A DNA stretch of 64,000 nucleotides from Granulosicoccaceae bacterium (GTDB lineage: Bacteria; Pseudomonadota; Gammaproteobacteria; Granulosicoccales; Granulosicoccaceae): contig JAHDCO010000009.1 of the NCBI GenBank assembly GCA_020629835.1, positions 1 through 64,000 of the forward strand, in the 5' to 3' direction. Within the stretch, counting starts at the first letter, position 1, and each line of letters opens with the position of its first letter. Under the pieces are notes generated by a model. It had not been told where the DNA came from, made no database searches, and saw nothing but the letters and a program-made list of their open reading frames with translations. The translations under genes and the position numbers were made by a program. Of the stretch, positions 1-10,920 are shown in pieces.

Positions 1-829
1 TTTCGGATAAGCGCTGATCGACTTGAACGCGAAGGTTACCGTCCGGGTCATCGGTGGCGCTCGCTTCCACACTTAATGTATTTAACCGAGATTCCAGCGC
101 CTGGTTTGCATCTGTCAATTGCGCCAGATTGGCGTTTAATTCAGCCAGTGGTTCTTGCTGACTACTGGCCAACTCAGCTAACTGCGCATCCATGGCATCG
201 ATACGCGTGCCGATGTTAGTCAGCGTTTGTTCAGCGTCCTGGTCGCTGATTGCCAACGCGAGTGAATCCAGTTGCGTGCGAAGCGCATTAATGTTGTCTG
301 CTGTGGTTGTCGCGGTGCCGGCCGAGGCTGCTACGTTGTCATTCAGATTACCCAGGCTGCTGGACACAGTATCGATGTCAGCCGCCAGCGTTTCTGTGGT
401 CGCCGACAGCTGATTAATTTGTTGCTCGGTCGTTGTTGCCGCTTCGGTTAACGAATCGGAGAGCTGGGTGAACTTTTGCTCCGTATCACTAGCCAGTGTT
501 TCTAAACTGTCGCTTAGGCGGTCAATTTTTTGATCCGATGCATCCATGCGCCGTTCGGCATCGGTGAGCCTTCCGTTGACGACTGTGCTGTCAAGCGCGG
601 GTGCCGAGGGTGTAGCGGATGCCTCAGCGGATGTCGAATCCCCGGTGGCAGCAGCGGATGCGCTGGTGGCGTCGTTGTTGCGGAAAGCTTCGAACCCGGT
701 TTTGGCACGGTCCATTGTGCTCAACGCGCCGGCTTTCAGGTCGTCCACCGTGGCATCGGGATGTTCGAGTTTCCAATACGCGGCACCAAGACCAAGGGCT
801 GCCAGCAATATCACAATTAGGGTTTTCAT
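1..829 (-). CDS. membrane-anchored coiled-coil protein (3' end outside window)
   Basis: An open frame runs from an ATG at 829 to the left edge, giving 276 visible residues. It begins with a short hydrophobic segment (MKTLIVILLAALGLGAAYW), read as a signal anchor. A low-complexity Ala/Ser/Thr linker follows at about residues 55-80. From about residue 85 to the edge the sequence is rich in Gln, Leu, Thr, Asp and Ala in heptad-like order, typical of a long coiled coil; stretches such as DQKIDRLSDSLETLAS repeat in style. No catalytic domain is visible, and the C-terminus is missing. It is divergent from the ABC exporter genes. Function unknown; a structural periplasmic coiled coil is the most that can be said. 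Confidence 0.7.
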   Translation of the reverse strand, partial: MKTLIVILLAALGLGAAYWKLEHPDATVDDLKAGALSTMDRAKTGFEAFRNNDATSASAAATGDSTSAEASATPSAPALDSTVVNGRLTDAERRMDASDQKIDRLSDSLETLASDTEQKFTQLSDSLTEAATTTEQQINQLSATTETLAADIDTVSSSLGNLNDNVAASAGTATTTADNINALRTQLDSLALAISDQDAEQTLTNIGTRIDAMDAQLAELASSQQEPLAELNANLAQLTDANQALESRLNTLSVEASATDDPDGNLRVQVDQRLSE

Positions 830-951
830 CAATCAAGAGAACCATCAGCGGTAACGTGCGAAGTGTAACAAGGTTAGTCTTATGCGGCGAGCGATGTACC
901 TAAGTGTGCAATCCTTAGCCGGCCCATTAACTCAACGAAGCTGTGCCCGTC

Positions 952-1854
952 ATGAATCCGCCACTACTTGAAGCCGTTAACCTGACACGTCGTTACGACG
1001 AGCTGGTTGCTGTTGACGGCATTTCGTTCAAAATTCAACCAGGTCAATGCGTTGGGCTACTAGGCCCGAATGGCGCAGGTAAGACCACGACCGTGGAAAT
1101 GCTCGAGGGGCTAGTACCGCCAACATCGGGTGAAGTGCGTTTTCGCGGAGAGCGCTTGACCACTCAACTGAATGAAGCTGCGGGCATTATGTTTCAGTCC
1201 ACCGCGCTTCAAGACTACATGACCGTGCGCGAAGCGTTAAAAATGTTCAGCCGGTTCTACCAACAACCCGTGTCGTTCGACACGCTGGTTGATCAGTGCG
1301 GGCTCGAGGCGTTTCTAGACCAGGACACCCGCAAAGTGTCCGGTGGGCAACGGCAAAGACTGTTATTGGCCATCGCGCTGGTCAATAACCCAGCCGTGTT
1401 GTTTCTGGACGAACCCACGACGGGTTTGGACCCGGATGCCCGGCAGCGCTTCTGGCATTTAATCGCATCCATTCAGGCCGAAGGGAAGACCATCGTGCTA
1501 ACCACGCATTACATGGAGGAGGCGCGTGTGTTGTGCGACGAATTGCTGTTCATGCATAAGGGGCAGATCCTGGCCCAAGGCAGTCCGGATGCATTACTGT
1601 CAGAACGATTTGAAGACGCGACCTTGACACTACCCACACCGGTTATGCAGCCGGCACAGGCTGAGTTGCAAGCGCGCTTTCCTAACGCAAGACTTACCGC
1701 CTCGGATTCTCATACCAGTGTAACGACCTCGGATGTGAATAAAACACTCGCACTATTGGTGGAACACGGAACCGATTTGACCGAGCTCGTGATTGCCAAG
1801 CCAACCTTGGATGATTTGTTCATGTCGTTGTCTGCTGAAGGAGATGCTGCATGA
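952..1854 (+). CDS. ABC-2 type exporter, ATP-binding subunit
   Basis: Complete ABC ATPase of the DrrA/NodI/YadG type. Visible motifs are Walker A (GPNGAGKTTT, near residue 40), the Q-loop region (IMFQSTAL), the signature (KVSGGQRQR), Walker B (AVLFLDEPTTGLD) and the switch histidine (LTTHYMEEA). The C-terminal 80 residues form the accessory domain usual in this subfamily. I prefer the ATG at 952; an in-frame GTG at 943 is possible but leaves little room for the GAAG upstream. The stop overlaps the start of the permease gene (ATGA), so the two are translationally coupled. Together they would export a small molecule or lipid/glycan substrate; the substrate cannot be read from the sequence. Confidence 0.9.
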   Translation: MNPPLLEAVNLTRRYDELVAVDGISFKIQPGQCVGLLGPNGAGKTTTVEMLEGLVPPTSGEVRFRGERLTTQLNEAAGIMFQSTALQDYMTVREALKMFSRFYQQPVSFDTLVDQCGLEAFLDQDTRKVSGGQRQRLLLAIALVNNPAVLFLDEPTTGLDPDARQRFWHLIASIQAEGKTIVLTTHYMEEARVLCDELLFMHKGQILAQGSPDALLSERFEDATLTLPTPVMQPAQAELQARFPNARLTASDSHTSVTTSDVNKTLALLVEHGTDLTELVIAKPTLDDLFMSLSAEGDAA

Positions 1855-2852
1855 TGGGTTTACAACGTTTTCTTGCTGTTCTGGCTGCGCGTAACAGAGA
1901 GTTCATAAGAGACCGCTCAAGCTGGGCCTGGAATGTAATTTTTCCTGTGTTATTGGTTATCGGTTTGTCGGTGGTATTCAGTGGTGAAGATCAAACTAGG
2001 TTTCGGGTGGGTGTGTTGTCTGCAGACACGCCACACGCGCTCAGCGAACAGCGTTACACCGCTTTTGTCTCGGTCGAAAACGAAGCGGAAGGGATCAGCA
2101 AAGTTGAGCGGCACCAGTTGGATGCGTTGATCGATGGTACAAACAATCGATACTGGGTGAATGAAACATCACCCAACGGTTATGTACTTGATCAGTTATT
2201 AATTCGAAGTGACTATCAACGTGAGCCGGTTAGCGGTGCGGCGGTGCGTTACATTGACTGGGTGTTACCGGGTATTTTGGGTGTGAACATGATGTTCGCC
2301 TCGTTGTTTGGTGTGGGCTACGTCATCGTCCGATATCGCAAAAGTGGTGTGCTAAGGCGACTTAAAGCAACCCCGTTAGGCGCCTTTGAGTTTCTGGCAG
2401 CACAGGTGGTCTCTCGTTTGTGGTTAATCCTGGCGGTGGCCACCGGCGTGTTTCTGGCCACCCATTGGTATCTGGATTTCACCGTCCGCGGCAGTTATGC
2501 CTTACTGTTTTTGGTGCTGTTGTTGGGCGCACTCAGCCTGATTAGCTTAGGGTTGCTATTGGCCTCTCGTACACCGAGTGAAGAATTAGCCGGTGGCTTA
2601 CTGAACCTTTGCACTTGGCCAATGATGCTGCTGTCCGGTGCCTGGTTTACCCTGGATGCGGCACCGCGCTGGGTTCAGCTGGCGGCCGAAGCGCTGCCAT
2701 TAACGCAAGTCATTTCAGCGGCAAGAGCTATTATGATCGACGGTGCAGGCTTCACCGATATCGCCCCCAGGCTGGGGGCGTTACTGCTGATAACGCTTGT
2801 GTGTCTGCTGCTCGGTGCGCGTCTGTTTCGTTGGGAGAATCAAGCCAACTGA
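1851..2852 (+). CDS. ABC-2 type exporter, permease subunit
   Basis: Membrane partner of the preceding ATPase, overlapping its stop codon by four bases, with a good GAAGGAG ribosome site inside the upstream gene. One membrane segment lies near residues 25-45, followed by an extracytoplasmic loop of about 100 residues and then about five segments from residue 140 on. The cytosolic stretch [20 protein letters not shown] is the ABC-2 signature that sits between membrane spans. Length (333 residues) is normal for this subfamily. The gene is convergent with glgB, and the two coding ends overlap by 13 bases. Confidence 0.88.
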   Translation: MMGLQRFLAVLAARNREFIRDRSSWAWNVIFPVLLVIGLSVVFSGEDQTRFRVGVLSADTPHALSEQRYTAFVSVENEAEGISKVERHQLDALIDGTNNRYWVNETSPNGYVLDQLLIRSDYQREPVSGAAVRYIDWVLPGILGVNMMFASLFGVGYVIVRYRKSGVLRRLKATPLGAFEFLAAQVVSRLWLILAVATGVFLATHWYLDFTVRGSYALLFLVLLLGALSLISLGLLLASRTPSEELAGGLLNLCTWPMMLLSGAWFTLDAAPRWVQLAAEALPLTQVISAARAIMIDGAGFTDIAPRLGALLLITLVCLLLGARLFRWENQAN

Positions 2853-5020
2853 AAGACCAGTACTGATAGCGGTGGCAGCGTTAATACCAAAGAATCGGGC
2901 AAGCCATGGCACGGGATGCCCGTGGCTTGTACTGCGCCGGCATGGCCCAGGCCGCTACCTGCGTACACGCTGGCGTCTGAATTTATAACCTCATTCCATT
3001 TCTCGCCGCCGTCGCCCAAGGCCGGCACACCGATTCGATAACCTTCGCGTGGGACAGGCGTGAAGTTACATACAACTACCATGCGTTGATCGTCAATGGA
3101 TGAAAACCGTTGGAAAGCTACGACGCTCTGGTCTGCATCGCTGCAATCAATCCAATCAAATCCGGTGGATTCGCAATCGCTGGAATGAAGTGCTGGGTTT
3201 TGTTTGTACAAGGCGTTGAGGTCGGTAACCAGTTGAAGAATTCCGGCATTGCCTTCGTTGTTCAGTAAATCCCAATGCACGCTGTCGTCGTGTGACCATT
3301 CCGTGTACTGCCCAATTTCGCACCCCATAAAGAGTAACTTTTTACCCGGATACGTAAACATCAAGGCCAAAAGTGCACGTAAGTTTGCTCGTTTTTGCCA
3401 ATCGTCCCCGGGCATTTTATTAATCAGCGAGCCTTTACCGTGTACCACTTCATCGTGAGAAAACGGAAGCTGGAAATTCTCACTGAATGCGTATAGCAAT
3501 CCAAAGGTCAGATGTTCCTGGTGGTACTTGCGATGCGCAGGATCTTTTTGAAAGTACGCCAGGGTGTCGTGCATCCAACCCATGTTCCACTTGAACGTAA
3601 ATCCTAAGCCGCCGCTGTACGTCGGGTGACTCACTTGTGGAAAGGACGTGGATTCTTCGGCGAACGTCATACCGCCTGCCAGATGTACGGCTTCATTCAT
3701 CCGACGTAAAAATTCGATAGCGTCCAAGTTGTGGTTACCGCCATCTTTATTGGGTATCCACTCGCCGTCCTCACGCGAGTAATCCAGGTACAACATAGAG
3801 GCCACCGCATCCACACGTAAACCATCCAAATGGAATTCCTGAATCCAGTACAGCGCATTACTGATGAGATAATTGGCCACTTCATTGCGGCCATAATTAA
3901 AAATTAAGGTATTCCAATCTTTATGTACGCCCTGACGCGGATCTGCGTGTTCGTAAAGAGCGGTACCGTCAAACTGGCCTAAACCGTGAGCATCACTGGG
4001 GAAGTGGGCCGGTACCCAATCCATGATGACGCCGATCCCCGCTTTATGGCAGCCATCAACGAAGTAGCGAAAATCATCGGGAGAACCAAAACGGGAGGTA
4101 GGTGCGAACATTCCGATCGGCTGATATCCCCAGGATGCGGTAAGTGGGTGTTCGGTGATGGGCAGTAATTCAATATGTGTAAAGCCGCTTTTGAGTGCAT
4201 AGGGAATTAGCGTGTCAGCTAACTCACGATAGTTCAGCGAGTCGCCGTTAACATTTCGTTGCCAGGAACCTGCGTGTACTTCATACACAGATATGGGTTG
4301 TTGCAGTGCGTTTGCATCGGCACGTGAAGCCATGTGCGCTTCATCACTCCAGACAAATTTCGATTCGTAAACGATGGAAGCGTTACCTGGCGGCTGTTCA
4401 AAGTAGGGCGCATAGGGGTCGTGTTTTAACGGTAAGCATTGTCCGTTTGCATCGATAATTTCAAACTTGTAAAGCACACCGCTGACCAAGCCGGGAATAA
4501 AAATATCCCATAACCCACTGCCCGGGTGGGAACGCATGACATGCATGCGGCCATCCCATTCGTTAAATTCACCCACAACACTGACGCGTTTGGCGTTAGG
4601 TGCCCACACAGCGAACTGAACCCCAGCAACGCCGTTATGTACAACAACGTGCGAACCCAGGTGTTTGTGTAATTCATAGTGCCGGCCCTCAGCAAACAGG
4701 TGCCGGTCGGTATCACCGAGCATGCTGCTAAAGGAATAGGGATCGGTGGTGGTCCACTGGTACTGCTCGCGAGAGCAGTCGAGCTGATAGCGCGATACAG
4801 CAAAGTCGACGGTTGCTTCGAAAACTCCGTCGGCGTGCACTTTCTTTAGCGGTACCTTCGGTTGCTGGTCAGCGACGTAAACAACCTCGCTGGCTTTGGG
4901 CTGAAACGTACGAATCACGGTAGAGCCGTCATTGAGTGCATGGGCACCGAGCACTGCAAAAAGTGCAGCGTGTTGCCCCGTTGCAATGGCTTGTAATTCT
5001 TCTTTGGACAGTTGACTCAT
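2840..5020 (-). CDS. glgB: 1,4-alpha-glucan branching enzyme
   Basis: GH13 branching enzyme that cuts alpha-1,4 glucan chains and re-attaches them through alpha-1,6 links to branch glycogen. Its 726 residues match the length of the E. coli enzyme. An N-terminal CBM48-like region (about 20-220) precedes the catalytic barrel. The catalytic Asp is in [17 protein letters not shown], the acid Glu in FAEESTSFP, and the transition-state Asp in [12 protein letters not shown]. The start codon overlaps the glgA stop by four bases, so the minus-strand order glgC-glgA-glgB forms an operon. The enzyme acts in the cytoplasm with GlgA and GlgX. Confidence 0.97.
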   Translation of the reverse strand: MSQLSKEELQAIATGQHAALFAVLGAHALNDGSTVIRTFQPKASEVVYVADQQPKVPLKKVHADGVFEATVDFAVSRYQLDCSREQYQWTTTDPYSFSSMLGDTDRHLFAEGRHYELHKHLGSHVVVHNGVAGVQFAVWAPNAKRVSVVGEFNEWDGRMHVMRSHPGSGLWDIFIPGLVSGVLYKFEIIDANGQCLPLKHDPYAPYFEQPPGNASIVYESKFVWSDEAHMASRADANALQQPISVYEVHAGSWQRNVNGDSLNYRELADTLIPYALKSGFTHIELLPITEHPLTASWGYQPIGMFAPTSRFGSPDDFRYFVDGCHKAGIGVIMDWVPAHFPSDAHGLGQFDGTALYEHADPRQGVHKDWNTLIFNYGRNEVANYLISNALYWIQEFHLDGLRVDAVASMLYLDYSREDGEWIPNKDGGNHNLDAIEFLRRMNEAVHLAGGMTFAEESTSFPQVSHPTYSGGLGFTFKWNMGWMHDTLAYFQKDPAHRKYHQEHLTFGLLYAFSENFQLPFSHDEVVHGKGSLINKMPGDDWQKRANLRALLALMFTYPGKKLLFMGCEIGQYTEWSHDDSVHWDLLNNEGNAGILQLVTDLNALYKQNPALHSSDCESTGFDWIDCSDADQSVVAFQRFSSIDDQRMVVVCNFTPVPREGYRIGVPALGDGGEKWNEVINSDASVYAGSGLGHAGAVQATGIPCHGLPDSLVLTLPPLSVLVFQLA

Positions 5021-6612
5021 TCAGCGTCTCGATAAAGTAATTCGCGGTATTGTTCTGCGCTAGCAGACCAAGTGAAACGTCGGGATTTGGCCGTTGCCTG
5101 TAGCTTACTCCAGCTGTCCTGATCGCTTTTATGTAGGGTAATCGCCTCATCAAAACGTTTAATGCACTGTTCGGCTTGCTCCTGAGGTGAGGTGCCGCCG
5201 AATTGAAATCCGTCTACGCCATCGACGATGGTATCGCGCAAACCACCCACAGCATGCACTAAGCAGGGCTGGCCGTGGCGCATGGCAATGAGTTGGCTAA
5301 TACCGCAGGGTTCGAAACTGCTGGGCATGAAAAACAAATCCCCAAACTCAAACAAGGCATCGGCCACCGGTGCTGCGTATCGATTTAAAAACAGGCAGTT
5401 ATCATTCGCTGCCGCAATCTTCTGGCACTGCACTTCCAGTTCTTTTGTACCCGAGCCCAATAAGATGAATACGCCTTTGTCTTTGGCAAGCCTTTCCAGC
5501 ATGTGTTCAAGCGCTGTGCGGCCGTCGGCCATCGTGTGCAGCGCAATTGCCATCTTTTGATCGGTCAGTCTGCCAACACTGGTGACGATGTGCGCGGGAG
5601 GTTTGTCCTCTAACCAAGCCAATGCTCGGTGGTGCGCCAAGTAATGTACCGCCAGCATCGGGTCCGTTTCGCCCAACCAACTCAAACTGTAGTCACGAAT
5701 CATTTTCATGTTCGTCTCCCACGTTTTGGTGCGCGATGTTTTCTTCGGTATGAAGCTGGGTTTTTGTTCGTACTCGATACCGTTCAGGATACCAACGAGT
5801 CGATCCTCTCGAGCAGCCGCACCCAAATCGGCTTCTAAACCTTCACCGCCGTGGAATCCGCGAGAAGCATCGTTGGGCTGTTGAATTTCCTGGGCGTAGG
5901 TAGGCGATACGGTATGGACTTTATCGCTCAAACGAATGGCGGCCGCCACAGGGTTTACGCAATCGTCAAAGCGAGGATCGCTAATGGATTCTGCGGCAAC
6001 GGGAAATCCGGTAAACCAGTTTTGCCAGGAAGATTCGTCATTGATCAGCGGCCGGATGCCCTGCATCGCAAGGTTATGAATACTAAAGACGCGCGGTATG
6101 GGTTTAAGTGCGGCATAGCTTGGGTCATAGAACACCAAAATCGCGGCGAAAGCAGCATGCCAATCGTGTAAGTGAAGTACATCAACCGTTCCAAACAAAT
6201 CATCGGCAATGGCGCGTAACGCGGCACTGGAGAACAGCGCGAATTTGTTTGCATCGGTGGCGAATGGTCGGTCAGCACCATCGTTGCAGTAAATGTTGCC
6301 TGCACCACAGGCACTAAAACGCGGATGCTCAAGAACGATTTGTTGTACGCCTTCCGAACGTCCCGGTTTCACCGAGTACACATCGACGCGTTCAATAAAC
6401 CCCATGAACGCAACACTCGTGGTTCCAAGCTTTCGCGTACCAGGCAACTTATGAAATGTGCCGTACGAGGGCACGATGACCGTGACCTTTGCACCGGTGG
6501 CCGCAATGGCGGCAGGTACGTCTCTGATTACATCACCGATACCGCCGACTTTACCCCCGGGAAGGGCATCGTTTTCAGCGGCCAACATACAAATGTGGGT
6601 TTGAGAGGCCAT
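5017..6612 (-). CDS. glgA: glycogen synthase (ADP-glucose:starch glucosyltransferase)
   Basis: GT5/GT-B enzyme adding glucose from ADP-glucose to growing alpha-1,4 glucan. The N-terminal ADP-glucose motif reads KVGGIGDV, a variant of the usual KTGGLADV, at about residues 21-28. The C-terminal Rossmann half contains [20 protein letters not shown], the donor-binding glutamate region. At 531 residues it is slightly longer than E. coli GlgA (477); the extra length looks like insertions, not a fused domain. It lies 20 bases downstream of glgC and overlaps glgB by four bases, consistent with one transcript. The start at 6612 gives the family's typical short N-terminus ([14 protein letters not shown]). 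Confidence 0.96.
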   Translation of the reverse strand: MASQTHICMLAAENDALPGGKVGGIGDVIRDVPAAIAATGAKVTVIVPSYGTFHKLPGTRKLGTTSVAFMGFIERVDVYSVKPGRSEGVQQIVLEHPRFSACGAGNIYCNDGADRPFATDANKFALFSSAALRAIADDLFGTVDVLHLHDWHAAFAAILVFYDPSYAALKPIPRVFSIHNLAMQGIRPLINDESSWQNWFTGFPVAAESISDPRFDDCVNPVAAAIRLSDKVHTVSPTYAQEIQQPNDASRGFHGGEGLEADLGAAAREDRLVGILNGIEYEQKPSFIPKKTSRTKTWETNMKMIRDYSLSWLGETDPMLAVHYLAHHRALAWLEDKPPAHIVTSVGRLTDQKMAIALHTMADGRTALEHMLERLAKDKGVFILLGSGTKELEVQCQKIAAANDNCLFLNRYAAPVADALFEFGDLFFMPSSFEPCGISQLIAMRHGQPCLVHAVGGLRDTIVDGVDGFQFGGTSPQEQAEQCIKRFDEAITLHKSDQDSWSKLQATAKSRRFTWSASAEQYRELLYRDAE

Positions 6613-6632
6613 GATGGGTAGAGCTGCTTTCT

Positions 6633-7904
6633 CTATCTGAGGCGGTGCAAAGACTGCCCAAGGAAATCCGGGGTAACCAAGGTCACACCATCGTCAGTGA
6701 CTCGAAAGCCCTTGGCTTCATCCGCTGCACGATCTAAACCAACATCGGTACCGGACGGTAGAACAACACCTCGATCAATGATGGCCTTTTCAATGCGACA
6801 ATTTCGGCCTACCACCACGTCGGGCATGATGACTGAATCTCTCACCCGGCTGTACGAATGCACTCGAACGTTCGAAAACAGCAAGCAGCGGTTTAATTCC
6901 GCCCCCGAGACAATGCAACCACCGGAAACGATACTGTTAATTGCCATGCCGGTTCTGCCTTCTTTATCGTGCACGAACTTCGCCGACGGCAGCTGCTGCT
7001 GATGGGTATAGATCGGCCAGATGTTGTCGTATAAATCGAGCTGCGGCGCTAACTCAACAAGTTCCAGATTGGCTTCGAACAGCGCATCCAGCGTACCCAC
7101 ATCACGCCAGTAGGGACGCTCGTTGGGGCGGTCCTCGCCTAAACGAAACGCGTAAACGCGATGGCTTGCCACTAGCCGAGGCAAGATATCGTGGCCAAAA
7201 TCGTGAGAGCTCTGAGCATCGTCGGCGTCTCGGATTAATTCGTCGTAGAGAAACTCAGTACTGAACACATAGTTCCCCATAGATGCCAGCACGCGGCCAG
7301 GTTTTCCAGGAATTTCCTTAGGGTTAGCTGGCTTCTCTTCAAACCCCACCACGCGACCAGTATCGTCAACTTGAATGACGCCAAAAGCTCCAGCAGCTTC
7401 TTCTGTGGAGACTTCAACACAGCACACGCTCATGTCGGCCTGGCGGGATTCATGACTGGCCACCAAGGGGCCGTAATCCATTTTGTAAATGTGGTCGCCA
7501 CCCAGGATCAATACGTACTCAGGTTTATGGTGTCGGATGATATCGATGTTCTGGAAAACGGCATCGGCCGTGCCTTTGTACCACTCGTCACCCACCCGCA
7601 TGGACGCCGGTAAAATTTCCATCGACTCACCAAACTCCGATCGGAAATTAGACCAACCGTTTACCAAATGTCGTACCAGGGAGTGTGACTTGTACTGAGT
7701 GACCACGCCCATCCGGTCAATGCCGGAGTTGATGCAGTTAGACAGAGGAAAATCGATGATTCGGAATTTTCCTCCGAACGGGACCGCCGGTTTAGCTCGC
7801 CATTTGGTTAGTTCGTAAAGACGGCTTCCACGCCCTCCGGCCAGGATCAAAGCCAGCGTTTGCTTCGTGAGCTTTGAAATATGCCGATCGGTTGGGTTAG
7901 CCAT
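6633..7904 (-). CDS. glgC: glucose-1-phosphate adenylyltransferase (ADP-glucose pyrophosphorylase)
   Basis: Makes ADP-glucose from glucose-1-phosphate and ATP, the committed step of bacterial glycogen synthesis. The nucleotide-binding motif [17 protein letters not shown] lies near residue 20; other family blocks are [16 protein letters not shown], the substrate loop GTADAVFQN and the sugar-binding GFEEKP. The C-terminal third carries left-handed beta-helix repeats ([15 protein letters not shown]). The longest frame opens at 7973, but I place the start at ATG 7904: it is preceded by AGGATAGGA and gives 423 residues, near the 431 of E. coli GlgC. It is divergent from glgX across a 133-base shared control region. 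Confidence 0.96.
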   Translation of the reverse strand: MANPTDRHISKLTKQTLALILAGGRGSRLYELTKWRAKPAVPFGGKFRIIDFPLSNCINSGIDRMGVVTQYKSHSLVRHLVNGWSNFRSEFGESMEILPASMRVGDEWYKGTADAVFQNIDIIRHHKPEYVLILGGDHIYKMDYGPLVASHESRQADMSVCCVEVSTEEAAGAFGVIQVDDTGRVVGFEEKPANPKEIPGKPGRVLASMGNYVFSTEFLYDELIRDADDAQSSHDFGHDILPRLVASHRVYAFRLGEDRPNERPYWRDVGTLDALFEANLELVELAPQLDLYDNIWPIYTHQQQLPSAKFVHDKEGRTGMAINSIVSGGCIVSGAELNRCLLFSNVRVHSYSRVRDSVIMPDVVVGRNCRIEKAIIDRGVVLPSGTDVGLDRAADEAKGFRVTDDGVTLVTPDFLGQSLHRLR

Positions 7905-8037
7905 ATGTCCTATCCTCTCAAGGGTATGCATTATTTGTTTTGTTTGAATAAGAGTAACGTAGATTCGGCACAAGAATCGCGTTGTAAGTGGCGTAACAGC
8001 CCAAAAAGGGCATAAATAGCAAAGGGTTGCCGTCGTT

Positions 8038-10140
8038 TTGACAGTTATAGAAGTAGGTCAACCGTTCCCGATGGGAGCCTCGATTCAACCGGGTGGGGTG
8101 AACTTCGCTGTTTTCTCAGCGCACGCCGAAAGGGTTGAGCTGTGCCTGTTCGACAGCCAGACGCACAAAGAGCTAAAACGCTATGACTTGCATGGCCCAA
8201 ACCAGGAAGTGTGGCATGGACTGTTGCCTGAGGCCGGGGCGGGCACGGTATACGGTTTTCGCGTTCACGGACCCTACAAACCACGCGAAGGGCATCGATT
8301 CAACCCGAATAAATTATTACTGGACCCATACGCGAAAGATTGGGCTGGCGAGCTCATTTGGGACGACGCGATCTTTGGTTACACCCGCGGCCATGTAGAG
8401 GGTACCGATTCATTTGATGAACGGGACAGTGCCCCGTTTGTACCGAAAAGCGTGGTCGTCGACGGTGCTGATTACCCGCGCCCCAAGCCCGTGACCAAGC
8501 GAGCGTTTAGCGACCTGATCATCTATGAAGCGCATGTAAAGGGATTGACTCAACAGTTTCCTGGCATCCCTGCGTCGGACCAAGGAACTTACAACGGCAT
8601 AACGTCTGCAGCGCTGCTGGATTATTTAGACGGGTTGGGAGTTGGCGCGGTTGAGTGGCTACCGGTGCAGGCCGGGGCAAACGATGATTTCTTGGTAAAA
8701 CGAAAACTTAACAATTACTGGGGTTACAACACCTTGGGCTTTTTCGCCCCCACGCAACGCTTCGCGAGTGACGATGCCATACAGGAATTCCAGGCGGCGG
8801 TTTCTGCGCTTCACAGTCGCGGCATCGAGTGTTGGATGGATGTGGTGTACAACCACACAGCCGAGGGTAACGAAGAGGGGCCCACGTTATGTTTTCGTGG
8901 ACTCGACAATCGTAGCTACTACCGCCTGACGGATGAGAACGCCAACTACTTAAATGAAAGCGGTTGTGGTAACACCCTGGATTTGACTCACCCGCGTGTT
9001 CTACAGATGGTGATGGATTCTTTGCGCTATTGGGTATCCGCGTTTGGGATTGACGGATTCCGCTTTGACCTGGCCACAATATTGGGGCGAAACCCGCACG
9101 ATTTCGATACACGTAGCGCTTTTTTCAGCACCATTCGCCAGGATCCCGAACTGCAGAACACGCGTTTAATCGCAGAGCCGTGGGATATCGGTATGGGGGG
9201 ATATCAGCTTGGGGCGTACCCGCCGGGTTGGTCAGAATGGAATGATCGTTACCGAGATAACGTCAGACGGTTTTGGGCCAATGAAGACAATACTTTGCCG
9301 CAGTTGGCTGACTTACTACTCGGTAGTTACCAATCATTTTTCGCGAATAAACGCGGCCCAACCGCCAGCGTAAATTTCGTTACCGCCCATGACGGATTCA
9401 CGTTGAATGACCTGGTGAGTTACAACACGAAGCATAACGAAGCCAACGGTGAAAACAATCGCGACGGGCACGGTTCCAACTACTCGTACAACCACGGCGT
9501 GGAAGGTGAAACAGCGGACGCGTCAGTTATTCAATCCCGAGAACGTGCTCAGCGCAACATACTGGCAACCCTAATGCTGTCTCAAGGGGTGCCGATGGTC
9601 TTAGCAGGTGACGAGGTACGCAATACACAAGCAGGTAACAATAATGCGTATTGTCAGGACAATCCCCTGGGTTGGGTAACCTGGCCAGAAGCCCCCGAAG
9701 CCCATCCGCAGTCCCAGTTTTTCCGGCAACTGTGCCGGCTTCGCAAGAACTTACCGCTGCTGCGTCAGACGCATTGGCTGCATGGCGACAGACGCGACAA
9801 TCATTGGGGTTTACCCAACATCTCTTGGTTAGACGAAGCGGCAAACGTGATGACCGCTGAACAATGGACAGACTCAACGCGCAAGATATTGCTTATGCTG
9901 TTGATTGGGCAAGCTGAAGACGTTGGCGTAAAGTCAGACACTGCTGCCTTGATTGTGATCAATAATTCAGACCGAGAGTTACGTGTTCCACTGAGCACGC
10001 CGTCGTTGCCCATCGGACGTTGGCAAATGCTATTAAATACAGCCGACTGCAGTAACACCGAAACGGCTTTGGCTAGTTCGTCACACGTGCTCATATCGCC
10101 TAAAACTGTGGCGCTGCTTCACTGTTATACTGACGACTGA
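8038..10140 (+). CDS. glgX: glycogen debranching enzyme (isoamylase type)
   Basis: GH13 debranching enzyme hydrolysing alpha-1,6 branches of glycogen limit dextrin. The N-terminal CBM48-like region ([20 protein letters not shown]) is diagnostic of GlgX/TreX. Catalytic blocks are [12 protein letters not shown] (nucleophile Asp), LIAEPWDIG (Glu) and [16 protein letters not shown] (His-Asp). Length is 700 residues, close to the E. coli 657. The frame opens with TTG at 8038, about 12 bases after AAAGGG; the next ATG (8071) would cut into the conserved N-terminus, so TTG is preferred. Divergent from glgCAB, it supplies the breakdown half of the glycogen cycle. Confidence 0.95.
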   Translation: MTVIEVGQPFPMGASIQPGGVNFAVFSAHAERVELCLFDSQTHKELKRYDLHGPNQEVWHGLLPEAGAGTVYGFRVHGPYKPREGHRFNPNKLLLDPYAKDWAGELIWDDAIFGYTRGHVEGTDSFDERDSAPFVPKSVVVDGADYPRPKPVTKRAFSDLIIYEAHVKGLTQQFPGIPASDQGTYNGITSAALLDYLDGLGVGAVEWLPVQAGANDDFLVKRKLNNYWGYNTLGFFAPTQRFASDDAIQEFQAAVSALHSRGIECWMDVVYNHTAEGNEEGPTLCFRGLDNRSYYRLTDENANYLNESGCGNTLDLTHPRVLQMVMDSLRYWVSAFGIDGFRFDLATILGRNPHDFDTRSAFFSTIRQDPELQNTRLIAEPWDIGMGGYQLGAYPPGWSEWNDRYRDNVRRFWANEDNTLPQLADLLLGSYQSFFANKRGPTASVNFVTAHDGFTLNDLVSYNTKHNEANGENNRDGHGSNYSYNHGVEGETADASVIQSRERAQRNILATLMLSQGVPMVLAGDEVRNTQAGNNNAYCQDNPLGWVTWPEAPEAHPQSQFFRQLCRLRKNLPLLRQTHWLHGDRRDNHWGLPNISWLDEAANVMTAEQWTDSTRKILLMLLIGQAEDVGVKSDTAALIVINNSDRELRVPLSTPSLPIGRWQMLLNTADCSNTETALASSSHVLISPKTVALLHCYTDD

Positions 10141-10163
10141 ACTATCGACTCGACGTAACTGCT

Positions 10164-10919
10164 ATGAAGTCAAGCCTTTCGGCCGCCCACTTGTTCCGTG
10201 TTTTTGCGCTGTTTGCGCTGGTGGTGTTGTTTTTACTGACGCTAACGCGTGCTGGTTTTAGCTTGTGGCAGCTGAATCGAATCGAGTCTGTTGAAGGTTT
10301 TAATCAGCTTCAGGGACTGGCCGAGTTATTCATCCTGGGATGGCGTTTTGACCTGGCGCTAATCGGGGCTATTTTGTTTATCCCGGTAACCTTAGGCACC
10401 TTACTGGCCATGCTCGGTCCTTTGCGACATCTCGCACGCTTCCTGATACTGGTGTTCCTCGTGCTAGGTTTAGCGTTTATCCTAGTGGCCGAGTACATAA
10501 CGCCGTACTTTCTATACAACCAGGAAGTAAGGCCTGATCTGCCGATAATTCACGGCATAGAAAACCCGGTGCAAGCCATCGCTGGCTTGTGGTCTAGTCA
10601 GATGATTCCCGCAGTCATTGGCTTGGTGTTAGCCATTCTGATCCTAATCGCGTTCATTGTTCGTCTGGAGTCATCGCGGCTTTTACGTTTCCGGATTGCA
10701 CCGTTGTCCGGTATTTGTTTAATGCTGTTTGGTGGCGCTCTGTGCCTGTTTGCCGTTATCTCAAACATCGATTTCATTCAGAACCCCGGCACCTTACCCA
10801 CGGCATTACACCCGTCTGCATCATTGATATCTGCCGACCCGGTAGTAAACGAATTAACCTTGAATACGGCTTACAAAATGGGATGGTCGCTGGTTCCGAC
10901 AACCCCGGCTGCGGACTAA
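10164..10919 (+). CDS. stand-alone multi-span membrane protein resembling the N-terminal domain of LtaS-type sulfatase-fold enzymes
   Basis: This 251-residue protein has about five hydrophobic spans (near residues 15-35, 50-72, 75-100, 145-165, 178-200). The motif FILGWRFDLALIGAILFIP after the first span, and the later VAEYITPYFLYNQEVRP, are very like the membrane domain of LTA-synthase/phosphoglycerol-transferase family proteins. Those proteins continue into a large extracytoplasmic sulfatase-fold catalytic domain. Here the frame stops at 10919 and the convergent GH16 gene begins two bases later, so no catalytic domain follows. It may be a natural truncation or a dedicated small membrane protein. 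It lies 23 bases after glgX, on the same strand. Confidence 0.65.
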   Translation: MKSSLSAAHLFRVFALFALVVLFLLTLTRAGFSLWQLNRIESVEGFNQLQGLAELFILGWRFDLALIGAILFIPVTLGTLLAMLGPLRHLARFLILVFLVLGLAFILVAEYITPYFLYNQEVRPDLPIIHGIENPVQAIAGLWSSQMIPAVIGLVLAILILIAFIVRLESSRLLRFRIAPLSGICLMLFGGALCLFAVISNIDFIQNPGTLPTALHPSASLISADPVVNELTLNTAYKMGWSLVPTTPAAD

Positions 10920-10920
10920 A

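Noticed and set aside
192-413. Plus-strand frame opposite the coiled-coil gene
   Set aside because: It is the antisense shadow of a clearly coding minus-strand frame.
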